From contig NZ_LR734879.1 in assembly GCF_900010725.2 (NCBI RefSeq), positions 210,006 through 274,005 on the forward strand: a DNA stretch of 64,000 bases, written 5' to 3'. The notes beneath the pieces were generated by a model. The model saw nothing but the letters and a program-made list of their open reading frames with translations, did no database searches and was not told the origin of the DNA. The DNA comes from Planktothrix serta PCC 8927. Lineage in GTDB: Bacteria > Cyanobacteriota > Cyanobacteriia > Cyanobacteriales > Microcoleaceae. The position numbers and the translations under genes were made by a program. Positions within the stretch are counted from its first letter, which is position 1; the number at the start of each line of letters is the position of its first letter. Shown here in pieces: positions 32,555 through 43,400 of this stretch.

Positions 32555-33529
32555 ATGAGATTTGCTTTCATTATTGACCCGATAGAAAAATTAAATCCCA
32601 GTCATGATACTAGCGTTGCATTAATGGAATCAGCGCAACTTTTAGGACATGAAATTTGGGTGACACAAGCTCACCAATTAAATGTCATTGAAGGTCAAAC
32701 TTGGGGACTTTTAACCCAGGTTAACCTCACACCCATTGTTAGAGATCAGAATCGTTGGGTTGTAAAAGAACCTTGGTTTTCTGTTGATCAATCCATTCTC
32801 CAACCGCTAGAAAATATGGATGCGGTGTTCATGCGAATTGATCCTCCGGTCACAATTCCCTATCTCTATGCAACTTATCTTTTAGATTATATTAACCCCG
32901 AAAAAACCTTAGTGATTAATTCACCTCATGGGTTAAGAACAGCGAATGAAAAAATGTATGCGATGCAATTCAAAGATTGTATTCCTAAAACGATTGTTAG
33001 CCGTGACAAACAAGTCATTAGAGACTTTGTTGAACAGGAAGAAGCGGGAGTTTTAAAACCTTTAGGAGGAAAAGCCGGAGAAGGAATTTTATTTTTAGAA
33101 GGGAGCGATCGCAATCTCAATTCTTTAATTGAAATTAGTACCCAACAGGGTTTATATCCGGTGATGATTCAACGGTTTTTACCCGAAGCAAAAGATGGAG
33201 ATAAACGGATTATTTTGCTGAATGGTGAACCCATTGGAGCCGTTAATCGCATTCCTACGGGTCAAGAATTTAGAGGAAATATGGCTGTTGGGGGACGAGT
33301 TGCTAAAACTGAAATTACGGATCGAGAATATCAAATTTGCCAACAATTAGCACCTAAATTAGTTGCTGATGGCTTATATTTTGTTGGAATTGATATTATT
33401 GGAGGTTATTTAACAGAAGTTAATGTTACCAGTCCTACGGGAATTCGAGAAATTGATTTATTGGATGGGGTTTATTTAGGAAAGCAGGTGATAGAATGGG
33501 TAGAAAATAAAATCACGAACCGCTTTTGA
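32555..33529 (+). CDS. gshB: Glutathione synthetase
   Basis: A 324-residue ATP-grasp ligase joining gamma-glutamylcysteine and glycine. The N-terminal domain starts MRFAFIIDPIEKLNPSHDTS; VLKPLGGKAGEGI is the ATP-grasp phosphate loop, VMIQRFLPEAKDGDKRIILL and FVGIDIIGGYLTEVNVTSP the metal and substrate sites. Length is typical. It is probably cotranscribed with grxC. Confidence 0.96.
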   Translation: MRFAFIIDPIEKLNPSHDTSVALMESAQLLGHEIWVTQAHQLNVIEGQTWGLLTQVNLTPIVRDQNRWVVKEPWFSVDQSILQPLENMDAVFMRIDPPVTIPYLYATYLLDYINPEKTLVINSPHGLRTANEKMYAMQFKDCIPKTIVSRDKQVIRDFVEQEEAGVLKPLGGKAGEGILFLEGSDRNLNSLIEISTQQGLYPVMIQRFLPEAKDGDKRIILLNGEPIGAVNRIPTGQEFRGNMAVGGRVAKTEITDREYQICQQLAPKLVADGLYFVGIDIIGGYLTEVNVTSPTGIREIDLLDGVYLGKQVIEWVENKITNRF

Positions 33530-33540
33530 TCTGAGTTAAT

Positions 33541-33834
33541 TTATAACTCTATTCTTCGGAGTAGTTCTGTATTATTTCTCCAAGCAATAACTCGCCCAGA
33601 TTGATAAACTTTAGCTATAAAAGGCGGATAATTATTTATAGCAAATTTTGTCATTTTTGGCAAGGAATTCACAAACGTTAAAGCGATCGCATCTCCTGAC
33701 AAATTTGTTGACGCTAAAACAAAAACTCTCACATTAGCTTGAGCAATACTGAAAAGCTGAGAGGTGCGATCGCCAATTTTTTCATTTTTTGTTAAAACAA
33801 CCCAATGGCGATTTCCAACGAATTCCCTCTTCAA
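33541..33834 (-). pseudogene. Truncated VapC45-like PIN toxin
   Basis: The 97-residue frame REFVGNRHWVVLTKNEKI, VRVFVLASTNLSGDAI, YPPFIAKVYQSGRV is the C-terminal two thirds of a VapC45-like PIN protein. The expected first 40 residues with the initial catalytic Asp are missing; instead the frame merges into the end of the overlapping antitoxin gene (52-base overlap). A deletion across the antitoxin-toxin junction explains this. Translation could still start at a TTG-type codon, but the active site is incomplete. Confidence 0.65.
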
Positions 33835-34522
33835 TTAGGGTACGATCACATTGATAATCGATTGCTAGTTCATCAATAGATTCTCCGGCTTTATACCGTT
33901 CTGCTAAAATAATAGTGGGAATTCCTGTCCCCATTAAGACCGGACGACCAAAGGAAATGTGGGGATCAATCACAACAATTCGGGGTGAATTTATATCAAA
34001 ATTCCGAGTAAAAGGAAATAGTTTAATCGGTAATCCTGATGGATCTCGTTCAATTCTGCTTAAAAATTGATAAAAAACTTCTTTTAAAGCTAATTGACCT
34101 TTTAAAGAAACATTTAATAATTCCCCAAACTGTTCCACAAATAGATTAACACCATCGGTTTGAAATTCCAGTTGAGCTAAGGGGTGCGGTGCAGAAAATT
34201 CTTGATTGAGATAATCTAAAGCTGCACGAACTTTAGCTAAAGGGACTTGATGAAGTCGTCGGATAGCACTTAAAACATGAGCTTCAATTAAATTAGTAAA
34301 AGATAGTTGTTTCTCGGAAGTAGAAGGTAATTCAATTAATGGTGTAAAATATTGTTTTCCTTGACGAGTGGGATAATAACGACCATAGACCCAAGACCTC
34401 AATGTTCCAGTCGGAAGTTGCAAATATTTTGCCACTTCTGTTAAGGAATAATTCGGCAAATCACGAACCTCTAAACCCATAGACATGATCTCTAATCCTT
34501 CAGTCATTTTAAGGCTGTTCAT
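33782..34522 (-). CDS. DUF433 antitoxin with N-terminal MerR-like HTH
   Basis: A 246-residue protein. The N-terminal part (YSLTEVAKYLQLPTGTLRSW, residues about 25-50) is a MerR-type helix-turn-helix; the C-terminal part (about 165-235; RPVLMGTGIPTIILAERYKAG, IDELAIDYQCDRTLIEEGIR) is a DUF433 domain. This two-domain form is the usual antitoxin of VapC45-like PIN toxins. The last ten residues (WKSPLGCFNKK) come from read-through into toxin DNA in another frame, so its native C-terminus is lost. It is divergent to the Gfo/Idh gene. Confidence 0.7.
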   Translation of the reverse strand: MNSLKMTEGLEIMSMGLEVRDLPNYSLTEVAKYLQLPTGTLRSWVYGRYYPTRQGKQYFTPLIELPSTSEKQLSFTNLIEAHVLSAIRRLHQVPLAKVRAALDYLNQEFSAPHPLAQLEFQTDGVNLFVEQFGELLNVSLKGQLALKEVFYQFLSRIERDPSGLPIKLFPFTRNFDINSPRIVVIDPHISFGRPVLMGTGIPTIILAERYKAGESIDELAIDYQCDRTLIEEGIRWKSPLGCFNKK

Positions 34523-34593
34523 AACTGATAATATTATATCAAATTCGTGTTAAAATTTGATCAATATTTTAATTTCTTGAATCAGGAGAAACC

Positions 34594-35712
34594 ATGACAA
34601 CAGACACAAAAATTGGCATTGCCATAATTGGGACGGGATTCGGTAAAAAAGTTCATCTTCCTGCCTTTCAAGATCATCCTAAAACCCAAGTAGTTGCAAT
34701 TTATCATCGAGATTTAGAAAAAGCAAAAGCGATCGCTTCTAGCCATAATATTCCCCATGCTCTGAATAGTATTGATGAAATTGTTGCCTTACCTGAAGTT
34801 CAAGGCGTTGCAATTTCAACCCCGCCATTTTTACATTTTGAAATGGCTAAAAAAGCCCTAAATGCTGGCAAACATCTATTATTAGAAAAACCCACGACGT
34901 TAACGGTTCAAGAAGCTAAATATCTGTATCAACTAGCGGAATCTAAAGGCTGTATTACCAGCTTAGATTTTGAATTTCGGTTTATTCCCGCTTGGCAACA
35001 TTTTGCCCAACTCTTAAGCGAAAATTATGTCGGTCAAAAAAGACTAATTAAAATTGATTGGTTAGTTTCCAGTCGGGCGGATGAAACTCGTCCTTGGAAT
35101 TGGTATGCACAAAAAGACAAAGGAGGCGGGGTATTAGGAGCAATTGGTTCCCATAGTTTTGATTATATTTCCTGGTTATTTGGTTCAATTAAACGCCTCT
35201 GTGGACAACTTAATACTTCAATTTCTTTGCGTCCTGATCCTGAAGCAGGAGGAGAATTAAAAACCGTTGATGCGGATGATATTTGTACCCTAATTTTAGA
35301 ACTTCATGATGGCACACCTTGTCAAATTTGTTTAAGTTCTGTTACCTATCAAGGACGAGGACATTGGGTAGAAGTTTATGGAAGTAAAGGAACCTTAATT
35401 TTAGGAAGTGATAATCAACAGGATTATGTACACGGATTTCGCTTATGGGGAAGTCAAAAGGGGGAATCTTTAAGCGAAATTTCCATTCCTGAAGGGTTAG
35501 AATTTCCTCGGATTTATCCTGATGGTCGAATTGCGCCTTTAATGCGAGTAATTGATCGATGGATCAGGGGAATTGAACAGGGTAAAAGTTTAGAACCTTC
35601 CTTAAAAGAAGGGGTTTATTCTCAACTGTTAATGGATTTAACCCAGGAATCGAATGCAACTGGAACTTGGGTGAATGTACCCGCTTTTGAACCCTTTTTA
35701 ATGGCTGAGTAG
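34594..35712 (+). CDS. Gfo/Idh/MocA family oxidoreductase
   Basis: A 372-residue NAD(P)-dependent dehydrogenase. The Rossmann motif IAIIGTGFGKKVHLPAF (7-23), EKPTTLTVQEA (with the conserved Glu-Lys-Pro) and the C-terminal alpha/beta domain starting GGGVLGAIGSHSFDYISWLFG are standard. Substrates of the family are sugars, inositol or bile pigments; this one cannot be assigned further by eye. SD AGGAG stands nine bases before the ATG. A single gene. Confidence 0.88.
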   Translation: MTTDTKIGIAIIGTGFGKKVHLPAFQDHPKTQVVAIYHRDLEKAKAIASSHNIPHALNSIDEIVALPEVQGVAISTPPFLHFEMAKKALNAGKHLLLEKPTTLTVQEAKYLYQLAESKGCITSLDFEFRFIPAWQHFAQLLSENYVGQKRLIKIDWLVSSRADETRPWNWYAQKDKGGGVLGAIGSHSFDYISWLFGSIKRLCGQLNTSISLRPDPEAGGELKTVDADDICTLILELHDGTPCQICLSSVTYQGRGHWVEVYGSKGTLILGSDNQQDYVHGFRLWGSQKGESLSEISIPEGLEFPRIYPDGRIAPLMRVIDRWIRGIEQGKSLEPSLKEGVYSQLLMDLTQESNATGTWVNVPAFEPFLMAE

Positions 35713-35953
35713 AACTGACAAAACTGATCATTTTAAGTCCTCAATATTGTGTAGTGATGGGCTACGCCCATCCTACCTGATTTTTTCTTGACACCCGACG
35801 GACTATTCAACGAATATCAATTGTGGTATTATAAATTTGCAACTCCTGTGAAAAATTTACTTTTCTGGCGTATTTTAGATTTTTAAATGTCTAATTTTAT
35901 CGAATAGCTGGTATAATACAAGGTGATGTTGCTTTAAATTGGAACAATATCCG

Positions 35954-36436
35954 ATGAATATTCGCATTGGCAATGGTTATGATATTCATAAATTAGTCAC
36001 CGGACGGCCGTTAATTTTAGGCGGGATAAAAATTCACCATGAATTAGGTCTATTAGGACATAGTGATGCGGATGTTTTAACCCATGCCATTATGGATGCA
36101 ATGTTAGGAGCTTTAAGTTTAGGAGATATCGGATATTACTTCCCGCCAACGGATGAAAAATGGGCGGGTGCAGATAGTTTAGTATTATTAAAACAGGTGA
36201 ATCAACTGATTTTAGATCAAGGTTGGAAAGTGGGGAATATTGATTCTGTGATTGTCGCAGAACGTCCGAAATTAAAACCCCATATTAGCGCAATGTGCGA
36301 TCGCCTTGCTACAACCTTAAACTTAAATTTTGATCAAATTGGGGTGAAAGCAACCACCAATGAACAATTAGGCCCCGTTGGTCGAGAAGAAGGAATTGCG
36401 GCTTATGCAGTGGCGTTATTAGAAAAAGTGAATTAA
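35954..36436 (+). CDS. ispF: 2-C-methyl-D-erythritol 2,4-cyclodiphosphate synthase
   Basis: A 160-residue enzyme of the MEP isoprenoid pathway that forms the cyclic diphosphate and releases CMP. The metal Asp and His lie in NGYDIHKL, the third His in [29 protein letters not shown] and [11 protein letters not shown] are conserved ends. Length is standard. I take ATG 35954 ([12 protein letters not shown]) rather than the TTG five codons upstream. The 241-base leader contains a GTAGTGATGGGCTACGCCCATCCTAC hairpin-like repeat (about 35751-35776). Confidence 0.95.
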   Translation: MNIRIGNGYDIHKLVTGRPLILGGIKIHHELGLLGHSDADVLTHAIMDAMLGALSLGDIGYYFPPTDEKWAGADSLVLLKQVNQLILDQGWKVGNIDSVIVAERPKLKPHISAMCDRLATTLNLNFDQIGVKATTNEQLGPVGREEGIAAYAVALLEKVN

Positions 36437-36541
36437 AATTGATTACGAGTCAAAAACACCGAATAGAAAATAACAGGAGTTTATGCCTCTAATGCCAATG
36501 GGCTATTAATATAATTGGGAGTTCAATTCATTTCTGAATCA

Positions 36542-38311
36542 ATGATTATATTCAACAAACTGAATGGGTTAAAAAAGGCTTTAGTTATCCTATTAGCACT
36601 GGTTCTGAGCGCCTGTAGTGCCGTTCAATCCCAAATTCCGTCTCGGTTGGTGGTTCCTAGTCCTAGCGGCCCAGATACCTTTAATTCGCCTCTGAATCAA
36701 TCCGCCTATAGTGTGTTTGGATATCTGTATGATCCTTTAATTCAAGATGACCCTGTAACGGGAGAATTAATTCCGAAATCGGGGTTAGCGGAAGCTTGGG
36801 AAATTTCTCAAGATAAACAAAAAATTATTATTACCTTAAAAGATGGGTTGAAGTGGTCGGATGGTGAACCTTTCACCGTTGATGATATTATTTTTACCTA
36901 TAATGATATTTATTTAAACGATCAAATTCCCACCAGTTTTAAAGATATTTTGCGAGTAGGAAAAAGCCGAACCTTTCCGACCGTTAAAAAATTAGATAAT
37001 CGTCGGGTTGAATTTGTTGTTGCTGAACCCTTTGCTCCTTTTTTGCAATATGTAGCGGGATTAACGATTTTACCTGCTCATATTTTAAAAGCTTCGATAA
37101 CCGAAACTGATGCTCAGGGAAACCCTAAATTTTTAACCACTTGGGGAACCGATACGAACCCCCAAGATATTGTCGGGAATGGTCAATATCGCATCCAAAG
37201 TTATACTCCTTATCAACGAGTGATTTTACAACAAAATCCTTATTATTGGCGCAAAGATAAACAGGGAAATCCTCAACCTTATATTCAACAAATTGTCTGG
37301 CAAATTATTGAAAGTACCGACACTCAATTATTGAATTTTCGTTCGGGTTCCTTAGATACTTTACAAATTCAACCCGAAGCATTTCCCTTATTAAAACCCG
37401 AAGAAAAACGAGGACAATTTACCATTTTTAATGCGGGGCCAGAGATGGGAACAGTGTTTATGGGATTTAACCTAAATCAAGGTAAAAATGCCCAAGGAAA
37501 ACCCTTTGTTGATCCGATTAAATCCAAATGGTTTAATAATAAAGCCTTCCGCCAAGCGATTTATTATGCCATTAATCGGGACGTAATGAAAAATAATCTC
37601 TATTTAGGATTAGGAGAACTGCAATTTTCTCCCTTTCCTGTACAAAGTCCGTTTTATTTATCTCCCGAAGCCGGATTAAAAACCTATCTCTATGATCCTG
37701 AAAAGGCGAAAAAGTTGTTAATCGATGCTGGATTTAAGTATAATAATCAAGGACAATTAACCGATAGTGAAGGGAATCAGATTCGCTTTACCCTTTTAGC
37801 CAGTGCGGGTAAAAAAATTAGAGAACAAATGGGAACCCAAATCAACCAAGATCTCGCTAAAATTGGCATTCAAATTGATTTATTATTTCTCAACTTTAAT
37901 ACCTTAGTAGAACGCATCTCCAGTTCTCGCAACTGGGATACTTATCTGGGTGGATTCTTGGGAGGAGGAGTTGAACCTCATGGGGGTTATAATATTTGGT
38001 CAGTGCATGGACGGTTACACACTTTTAATCAAGGGCCGCAACCCGGAGAACCCGAAATAAAAGATTGGAAAGTATCAGATTGGGAACAAGAAATCGATGA
38101 TTTATTTGTGAAAGCTTCCCAAGAATTTGATCCCAAAAAACGCAAAGAACTCTATGGAAAAGCTCAACAAATTATGGCTGAAGAAATACCTTTTTTATAT
38201 ATGGTTAATCCTCTCGTCTTGGAAGCCATCCGCGATCGCGTTCAAGGCATTAAATATACCCCATTAGGAGGAGGATTTTGGAATTTGTATGAATTAAGAA
38301 TTGCTAGATAA
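36542..38311 (+). CDS. ABC transporter peptide-binding lipoprotein (SBP family 5)
   Basis: A 589-residue extracytoplasmic solute-binding protein of the OppA/DppA family. From ATG 36542 the signal (KKALVILLALVLSAC) carries a lipobox LSAC, so it is membrane-anchored. The conserved motifs GLAEAWEISQDKQ, LKDGLKWSDGEPFTVDDI and KAFRQAIYYAINRD are present. It could serve the OppD/OppF ATPases at 13606 and 16388, though 19 kb apart. It is followed 17 bases later by larB, so the two may be cotranscribed. The length and lipobox are regular. Confidence 0.88.
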   Translation: MIIFNKLNGLKKALVILLALVLSACSAVQSQIPSRLVVPSPSGPDTFNSPLNQSAYSVFGYLYDPLIQDDPVTGELIPKSGLAEAWEISQDKQKIIITLKDGLKWSDGEPFTVDDIIFTYNDIYLNDQIPTSFKDILRVGKSRTFPTVKKLDNRRVEFVVAEPFAPFLQYVAGLTILPAHILKASITETDAQGNPKFLTTWGTDTNPQDIVGNGQYRIQSYTPYQRVILQQNPYYWRKDKQGNPQPYIQQIVWQIIESTDTQLLNFRSGSLDTLQIQPEAFPLLKPEEKRGQFTIFNAGPEMGTVFMGFNLNQGKNAQGKPFVDPIKSKWFNNKAFRQAIYYAINRDVMKNNLYLGLGELQFSPFPVQSPFYLSPEAGLKTYLYDPEKAKKLLIDAGFKYNNQGQLTDSEGNQIRFTLLASAGKKIREQMGTQINQDLAKIGIQIDLLFLNFNTLVERISSSRNWDTYLGGFLGGGVEPHGGYNIWSVHGRLHTFNQGPQPGEPEIKDWKVSDWEQEIDDLFVKASQEFDPKKRKELYGKAQQIMAEEIPFLYMVNPLVLEAIRDRVQGIKYTPLGGGFWNLYELRIAR

Positions 38312-38328
38312 TTAGTTATTGAATCCTG

Positions 38329-39114
38329 ATGAATCCTGAAGCCTTACAACAGTTACTTGAATCCGTTGCATCCGGTCAAATTACCCCGACAGATGCGTTA
38401 GAAAAAATTAAATATTTTGACTTTGAACCCGTTGGAGATTTTGCCCGAATTGATCATCATCGGAAATTAAGAACAGGATTTCCCGAAGTAATTTGGGGAC
38501 TGAATAAAACCCCGGCACAAATTATCAGTATTATCGAGGTGATGCGATCGCAAAATCCGGTGGTGATGGCGACTCGGATTGAACCAGATGTTTATCAACA
38601 ATTACAAGCCAAAATCCCCGATTTATACTATTATGAATTAGCTAAAATTTGTGCGATTCAACCTGCTCAGATTCCCGAAGTAAATTCTAACGGAAACATT
38701 ACCATTGTAACGGCGGGAACTGCCGATTTACCCGTCGCTGAAGAAGCTGCCATCACCGCTACCTTATCAGGTTTTGAGGTAAAACGGTTATGGGATGTGG
38801 GAGTAGCGGGAATTCATCGCTTACTGAGTAGTTGGCCTTTAATTGCGGATGCGGATGTGTTAATTGTGGTTGCTGGAATGGAAGGAGCCTTACCCAGTGT
38901 GGTTGCAGGTTTAGCCGATTGTCCGGTAATTGCAGTTCCCACCAGTGTCGGTTATGGCGCCAGTTTTAATGGGTTAGCACCCCTATTAACCATGTTGAAT
39001 TCCTGTGCGGCGGGAGTCGGTGTTGTTAATATTGATAATGGCTTTGGGGCTGCGATTTTAGCTTGCCAAATTTTACGTCTGGGAGAACGATTAAAACCCC
39101 GAATTCAGCCTTAA
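38329..39114 (+). CDS. larB: LarB, pyridinium-3,5-biscarboxylic acid mononucleotide synthase
   Basis: A 261-residue protein. LarB carboxylates and hydrolyses nicotinic acid adenine dinucleotide, the first step of the nickel-pincer cofactor of lactate racemase. FARIDHHRKLRTGFPEVI is the N-terminal signature; the C-terminal PurE-like domain shows ITIVTAGTADLPVAEEA, VAGMEGALPSVVAGL and PTSVGYGAS. LarC and LarE are not in the window. Start ATG 38329. Confidence 0.9.
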   Translation: MNPEALQQLLESVASGQITPTDALEKIKYFDFEPVGDFARIDHHRKLRTGFPEVIWGLNKTPAQIISIIEVMRSQNPVVMATRIEPDVYQQLQAKIPDLYYYELAKICAIQPAQIPEVNSNGNITIVTAGTADLPVAEEAAITATLSGFEVKRLWDVGVAGIHRLLSSWPLIADADVLIVVAGMEGALPSVVAGLADCPVIAVPTSVGYGASFNGLAPLLTMLNSCAAGVGVVNIDNGFGAAILACQILRLGERLKPRIQP

Positions 39115-39122
39115 AAAAAGGT

Positions 39123-39806
39123 TCAAATTCGTTTCTGTAAAAACAAGCGTCGAGGTTGTCCTAATAACACAGAATCCCAACCCGAATCAATCTCTTTTAA
39201 TCGATAACCCATTTTGTAATAAAGACGTCTGGCTGGAGGATTATTTTCTAGGACATGAAGATAAACCTTAGAAAATCCCCAACATTGGGCCGTTTGTTCA
39301 CAAATTCTAAGTAACTCTTGAGCAATTCCCTGCTTTCGATAGTGGGGATGAACTGCCAAATTAGACAAATAGGGATATCGAGAAGCCAAGGATAATTGCC
39401 AAGCATAACGCGATCGCAAACCCATTTCTACTGTTCCCAAAACATACTCTTTCGGATGTCCATAACCCGGCGTCGAAACCTCCGGCGAGGAAGCAACAGC
39501 AACTAAACATAGATATTGATCTGATCCCATTAAGAGACGAGTGCGTAAATCCTCATAAATCCCCAACCGTAAAATCGGATAAACCCAGCCCCAAATGCCC
39601 TCACGCCCATGAAAACTGTCGGCCAAAACATCTGTTAATGCCGTTAGATCTTCCAAGGTTGCGGGCCGAATTTGCAAACGAGAACAATCAATAGAATATC
39701 CTGTCGGTGGGGGGTTTCCCGTCCCACAGAGGTTTTCCCATCCAGCCCGGTTTCGGCATCCCAGGAAAGATGTATTCAATCTCGAAGTGGAAAACAAATG
39801 ATTCAC
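39123..39806 (-). CDS. GNAT family N-acetyltransferase (RimI-like)
   Basis: A 227-residue acetyltransferase. The acetyl-CoA binding motif A is LAVHPHYRKQGIAQELLR (about 165-182), with the C-terminal VYLHVLENNPPARRLYYKMGY motif B. The N-terminal 50 residues are Cys- and Gly-containing and poorly conserved, so the real start may be internal. The gene is convergent with larB, eight bases apart. Substrate unknown: RimI relatives acetylate ribosomal S18 or small amines. Confidence 0.8.
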   Translation of the reverse strand: MNHLFSTSRLNTSFLGCRNRAGWENLCGTGNPPPTGYSIDCSRLQIRPATLEDLTALTDVLADSFHGREGIWGWVYPILRLGIYEDLRTRLLMGSDQYLCLVAVASSPEVSTPGYGHPKEYVLGTVEMGLRSRYAWQLSLASRYPYLSNLAVHPHYRKQGIAQELLRICEQTAQCWGFSKVYLHVLENNPPARRLYYKMGYRLKEIDSGWDSVLLGQPRRLFLQKRI

Positions 39807-40404
39807 CAGTTTATGGATAACAAAATATTAGTAAAGATCAGCCAATTATTTTTAATTCTTGCACATCTAACTTCCAACAGAGAATCAGGGAATTCCGCAC
39901 CCACGATTATCCAGGGTACAATAAATATTGTGCATCAATATCCTGATTGTGGTTTAACCAACATTTTTACAACAAAACTAGACAAAGATTAAAAAGGGTC
40001 TGGATTTCGGGCCTTAAAAATTGAACCCAAGAGCGAGTTTAACCCTTGGGAATCGATTCAACCTAGAATAGCGATGGATTCCAGTTAGGATTGATCAATA
40101 AGGTGTAGGGTTTGACGGTTAACAGCCCATCTGCCAACAGTCAACACCAACTTGTTGTCAGATGAAGCCAAGTTGAGGGTTTTCTGATCAGATCCTCTCA
40201 TCAGGGATTAAATCTGTCGATTCTGACTGACCACCAACCTACAACCCTTGAAGAATAAGATCAATAGGGGGCATCCTCAACAATCAAGCAACTTGACACT
40301 TTGTTAACCCTGATAACCCGGTAGGGGCGGGTTCACCCCAGAAGATCTGTGTCACCCACACAGAACACAAGCCCCCTACAGCCCTTGCAGCAGGAGATCG
40401 GTGC
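39807..40404. other. Intergenic region upstream of the hybrid kinase gene
   Basis: About 600 bases with no credible gene. It contains the Planktothrix-type words TAGGGGCGGGTTCAC (40322-40336) and TTAACAGCCCATCTGCCAACAGTCAAC (about 40118-40144). Promoters of the divergent GNAT and hybrid-kinase genes are expected here. Confidence 0.4.
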
Positions 40405-43400
40405 ATGAATTCCCAGAAACAATCTAAGCCGACTATCTTAGTTGTCGATGATGAACCCGATAACCTAGATCTGCTGTATCGCACCTTTCATCGGGAATAC
40501 CGTGTATTGCGAGCAGAAGGCGGACTAACGGCGCTAGAAATTTTAGCGTCTCAGTCTGACGTGGCTGTGATTATTTCCGATCAACGAATGCCGCAAATGA
40601 GCGGGACGGAATTCCTGAGTTTAACGGCTGTTCAATATCCCGATATTATTCGGATTATCCTCACCGGCTATACCGACGTTGAAGATTTAGTCGAAGCGAT
40701 TAACTCAGGTAAAGTCTTTAAATATGTTACCAAACCTTGGGACGCCGACGAACTCAAAGCCATCGTTAAACAGGCCTTAGAAACCCATACCGTTCTCAAA
40801 TCTCGCACCGAAGAACTACGTCGCGCTCTCCAACAAGAATCTCTCCTCTACGCCGTTACCAATACCATTCGCTCCGCCCCCAACTATCGGGAAATGCTGC
40901 AACGGATTGTGGAAACGGTGGGTCAAATGTTTGAAGCCCAGTATTGCATTCTGCGACCCTTCCAAGACGGGCAAATGGTGGATGAATGGTTTATGTATCA
41001 GTCGGGACGAGGGGATATTCTGGAAACCCCCGATCCCCAAAAGCCCTCAACAGATCTGTTGCGATTATTGGTCTGGGAAACTACCGATGTGGAAGTGATC
41101 CAAGCTGTTGATACCGATGAACGGGTAATATCGGTACTGGCCCGCCAACAAGCTTATACCCAAACCCAGATTCGCTCCAGTTTAGTCGTACCCCTATTTT
41201 ACCAACTGGACTTAATGGCCGTGTTAGCCCTACATCACTGCCAGGAGTCCCATATTTGGCTTGATCATGAAGTTCAATTAGTGATTACCGTTTCCGATCA
41301 AGCGGCTTTGGCCCTATCCCAAGCTCGCGCCTATGAACAGGTGCGAGAACTGGCGAAACGGGAAGCGTTAGTCAATACGATTACATCGGCGATTCGTTCT
41401 AGTTTAAATCCCCGCACGATTTTTGCCGCCATTACCCAACAATTGGGAGAAGCGTTACAAGTGGATGGATGTGCTTTATCCCTGTGGACAAAAGATGATG
41501 AATATGTCCAATGTGTAGGATTATATGATGCGGCTCGTCAGGCGTCGATGGTCAGCGATGAATGGTCGTTAGAGTCTCCCCCCACTTCCGTTGAATCCGT
41601 TGCCTCCGTTGAACCCTCGCTTCAGCTACAGCAGCCCCAAGAAATGCTGCCTCAATCTTTAGTTCCGATTCGGGGAAACCCGGTATTGCAACAAGTGTTA
41701 CGCACCGGAAAACCCGTTGTGATTGATGATTTAGACCGCCAACCGGAATCGCATATTGCGGAATTCCCTCTGCGTTCGGCTTCCAAAGCGTTGATGGTGA
41801 TGCCTTTGCTCTCCGATGGTCAGATTATTGGCAGTATTTCTCTGCGACAAAACACTCGAATTCGCAAATGGCAAGAAGCGGAAATTAATTTAGTGCAAGT
41901 GGTGGCGGTACAAGCGGCTTTAGCCGTACAACAGGCTCGTTTATATCAAAAAACCCGACAACAAGCCGAACGATTATTAGAAGCAGATCGGGTAAAAACG
42001 GAATTTTTTCAAAATATTTCCCATGAGTTTCGGACTCCTTTAACGTTAATGATTGGGCCGTTAGAATCGGCGATTAATCAACAGCAAGATTTACCCTTAG
42101 AACAATCGAAAATTGCCTTAAGAAATTCTAGGCGATTGTTACGGTTAGTCAATCAATTATTAGATTTACAACGGTTTGATGCGGGACGAATGCAACCTAG
42201 TTTTCGCCCCTGTGATTTAATTTCCTTTTGTCACAGTACCGTTGAATCGTTTCAACCCTATTGTCATAAGAAAGAAATTTACTTAGAAACAGATTTAAAA
42301 ACCTGTCCTTTGTTGTATTTAGATTTAGAACGGTTTGATAAAGTTCTCTATAATTTACTCTCGAATGCGATGAAGTTTACGCCCACTGGAGGAACAATTA
42401 CCTTAAGAGTTGAACCCCTGGGAGATCATTGTCGTTTGCAAGTTGCAGACACCGGAATTGGGATTAAACCGGAACAAATTCCCTATTTATTTGAACGCTT
42501 TCGTCAAGCGGAAGGTTCTGCAAATCGTTCCTATGAAGGGTCGGGTTTAGGATTAGCATTAGTTAAAGAATTAGTGGAACTGCATAAAGGACAAATTTCT
42601 GTGGAGTCGATTTATGGCAAAGGTACAACCTTTACCGTTTGGTTACAACAGGGAACGGCTCATTTACCCGGAGAACAAGTTTTGGAGATTCCGGCGGAGT
42701 TAAATTCGAGTCGCGCCTCGGTGGAATTTTCGGATGTGGAAGTGGATATAACGGAGGATGATAGCAATAATGGGGGGGAAACGGCGGAAGAAAATATACT
42801 TTTAGGGGAAAATACTTCCTCGACGAATTTAGTGTTAGTGGTGGATGATAACCCCGATTTACGGCGTTATGTCTCGAAGATTCTCCGCCAGTCGGGATAC
42901 AACGTAGTGGTGGCTTGTAATGGGGCTGAAGGGTTTGAAATAGCCCAACGCTATCAGCCGGAAGTGATTATTACCGATTTAATGATGCCTTTGGTATCGG
43001 GGTTAGATTTAATTCGGTTAATTCGAGAAAACCCGGAATTGAAGGGAACTCCGATGATTTTATTAACGGCTAAGGCGGATGAAGAAACCCGTTTAGAGGG
43101 TGTGGAACGGGGGGCCGATGCCTATCTGTCCAAACCGTTTAATGATCGGGAACTGTTGGCAGAAGTGAAAAATTTACAATCTTTAAAAGAGAACGAACGC
43201 CGAATATCTGAGTTAAATCGATATTTAACAGAGTCAGTATTAAAACGATTTTTACCGGAAACAATGGTTAAAAAAGCCGCTACGGGGGAATTGGCGTTGG
43301 ATCTGAGTCCTGAACCTCGGTTAATTACGATTTTATTTAGTGATATTGTCGGATTTACCCAGATGTCGAATCAGTTACAATCTCAGGGAATTGCGGTGGT

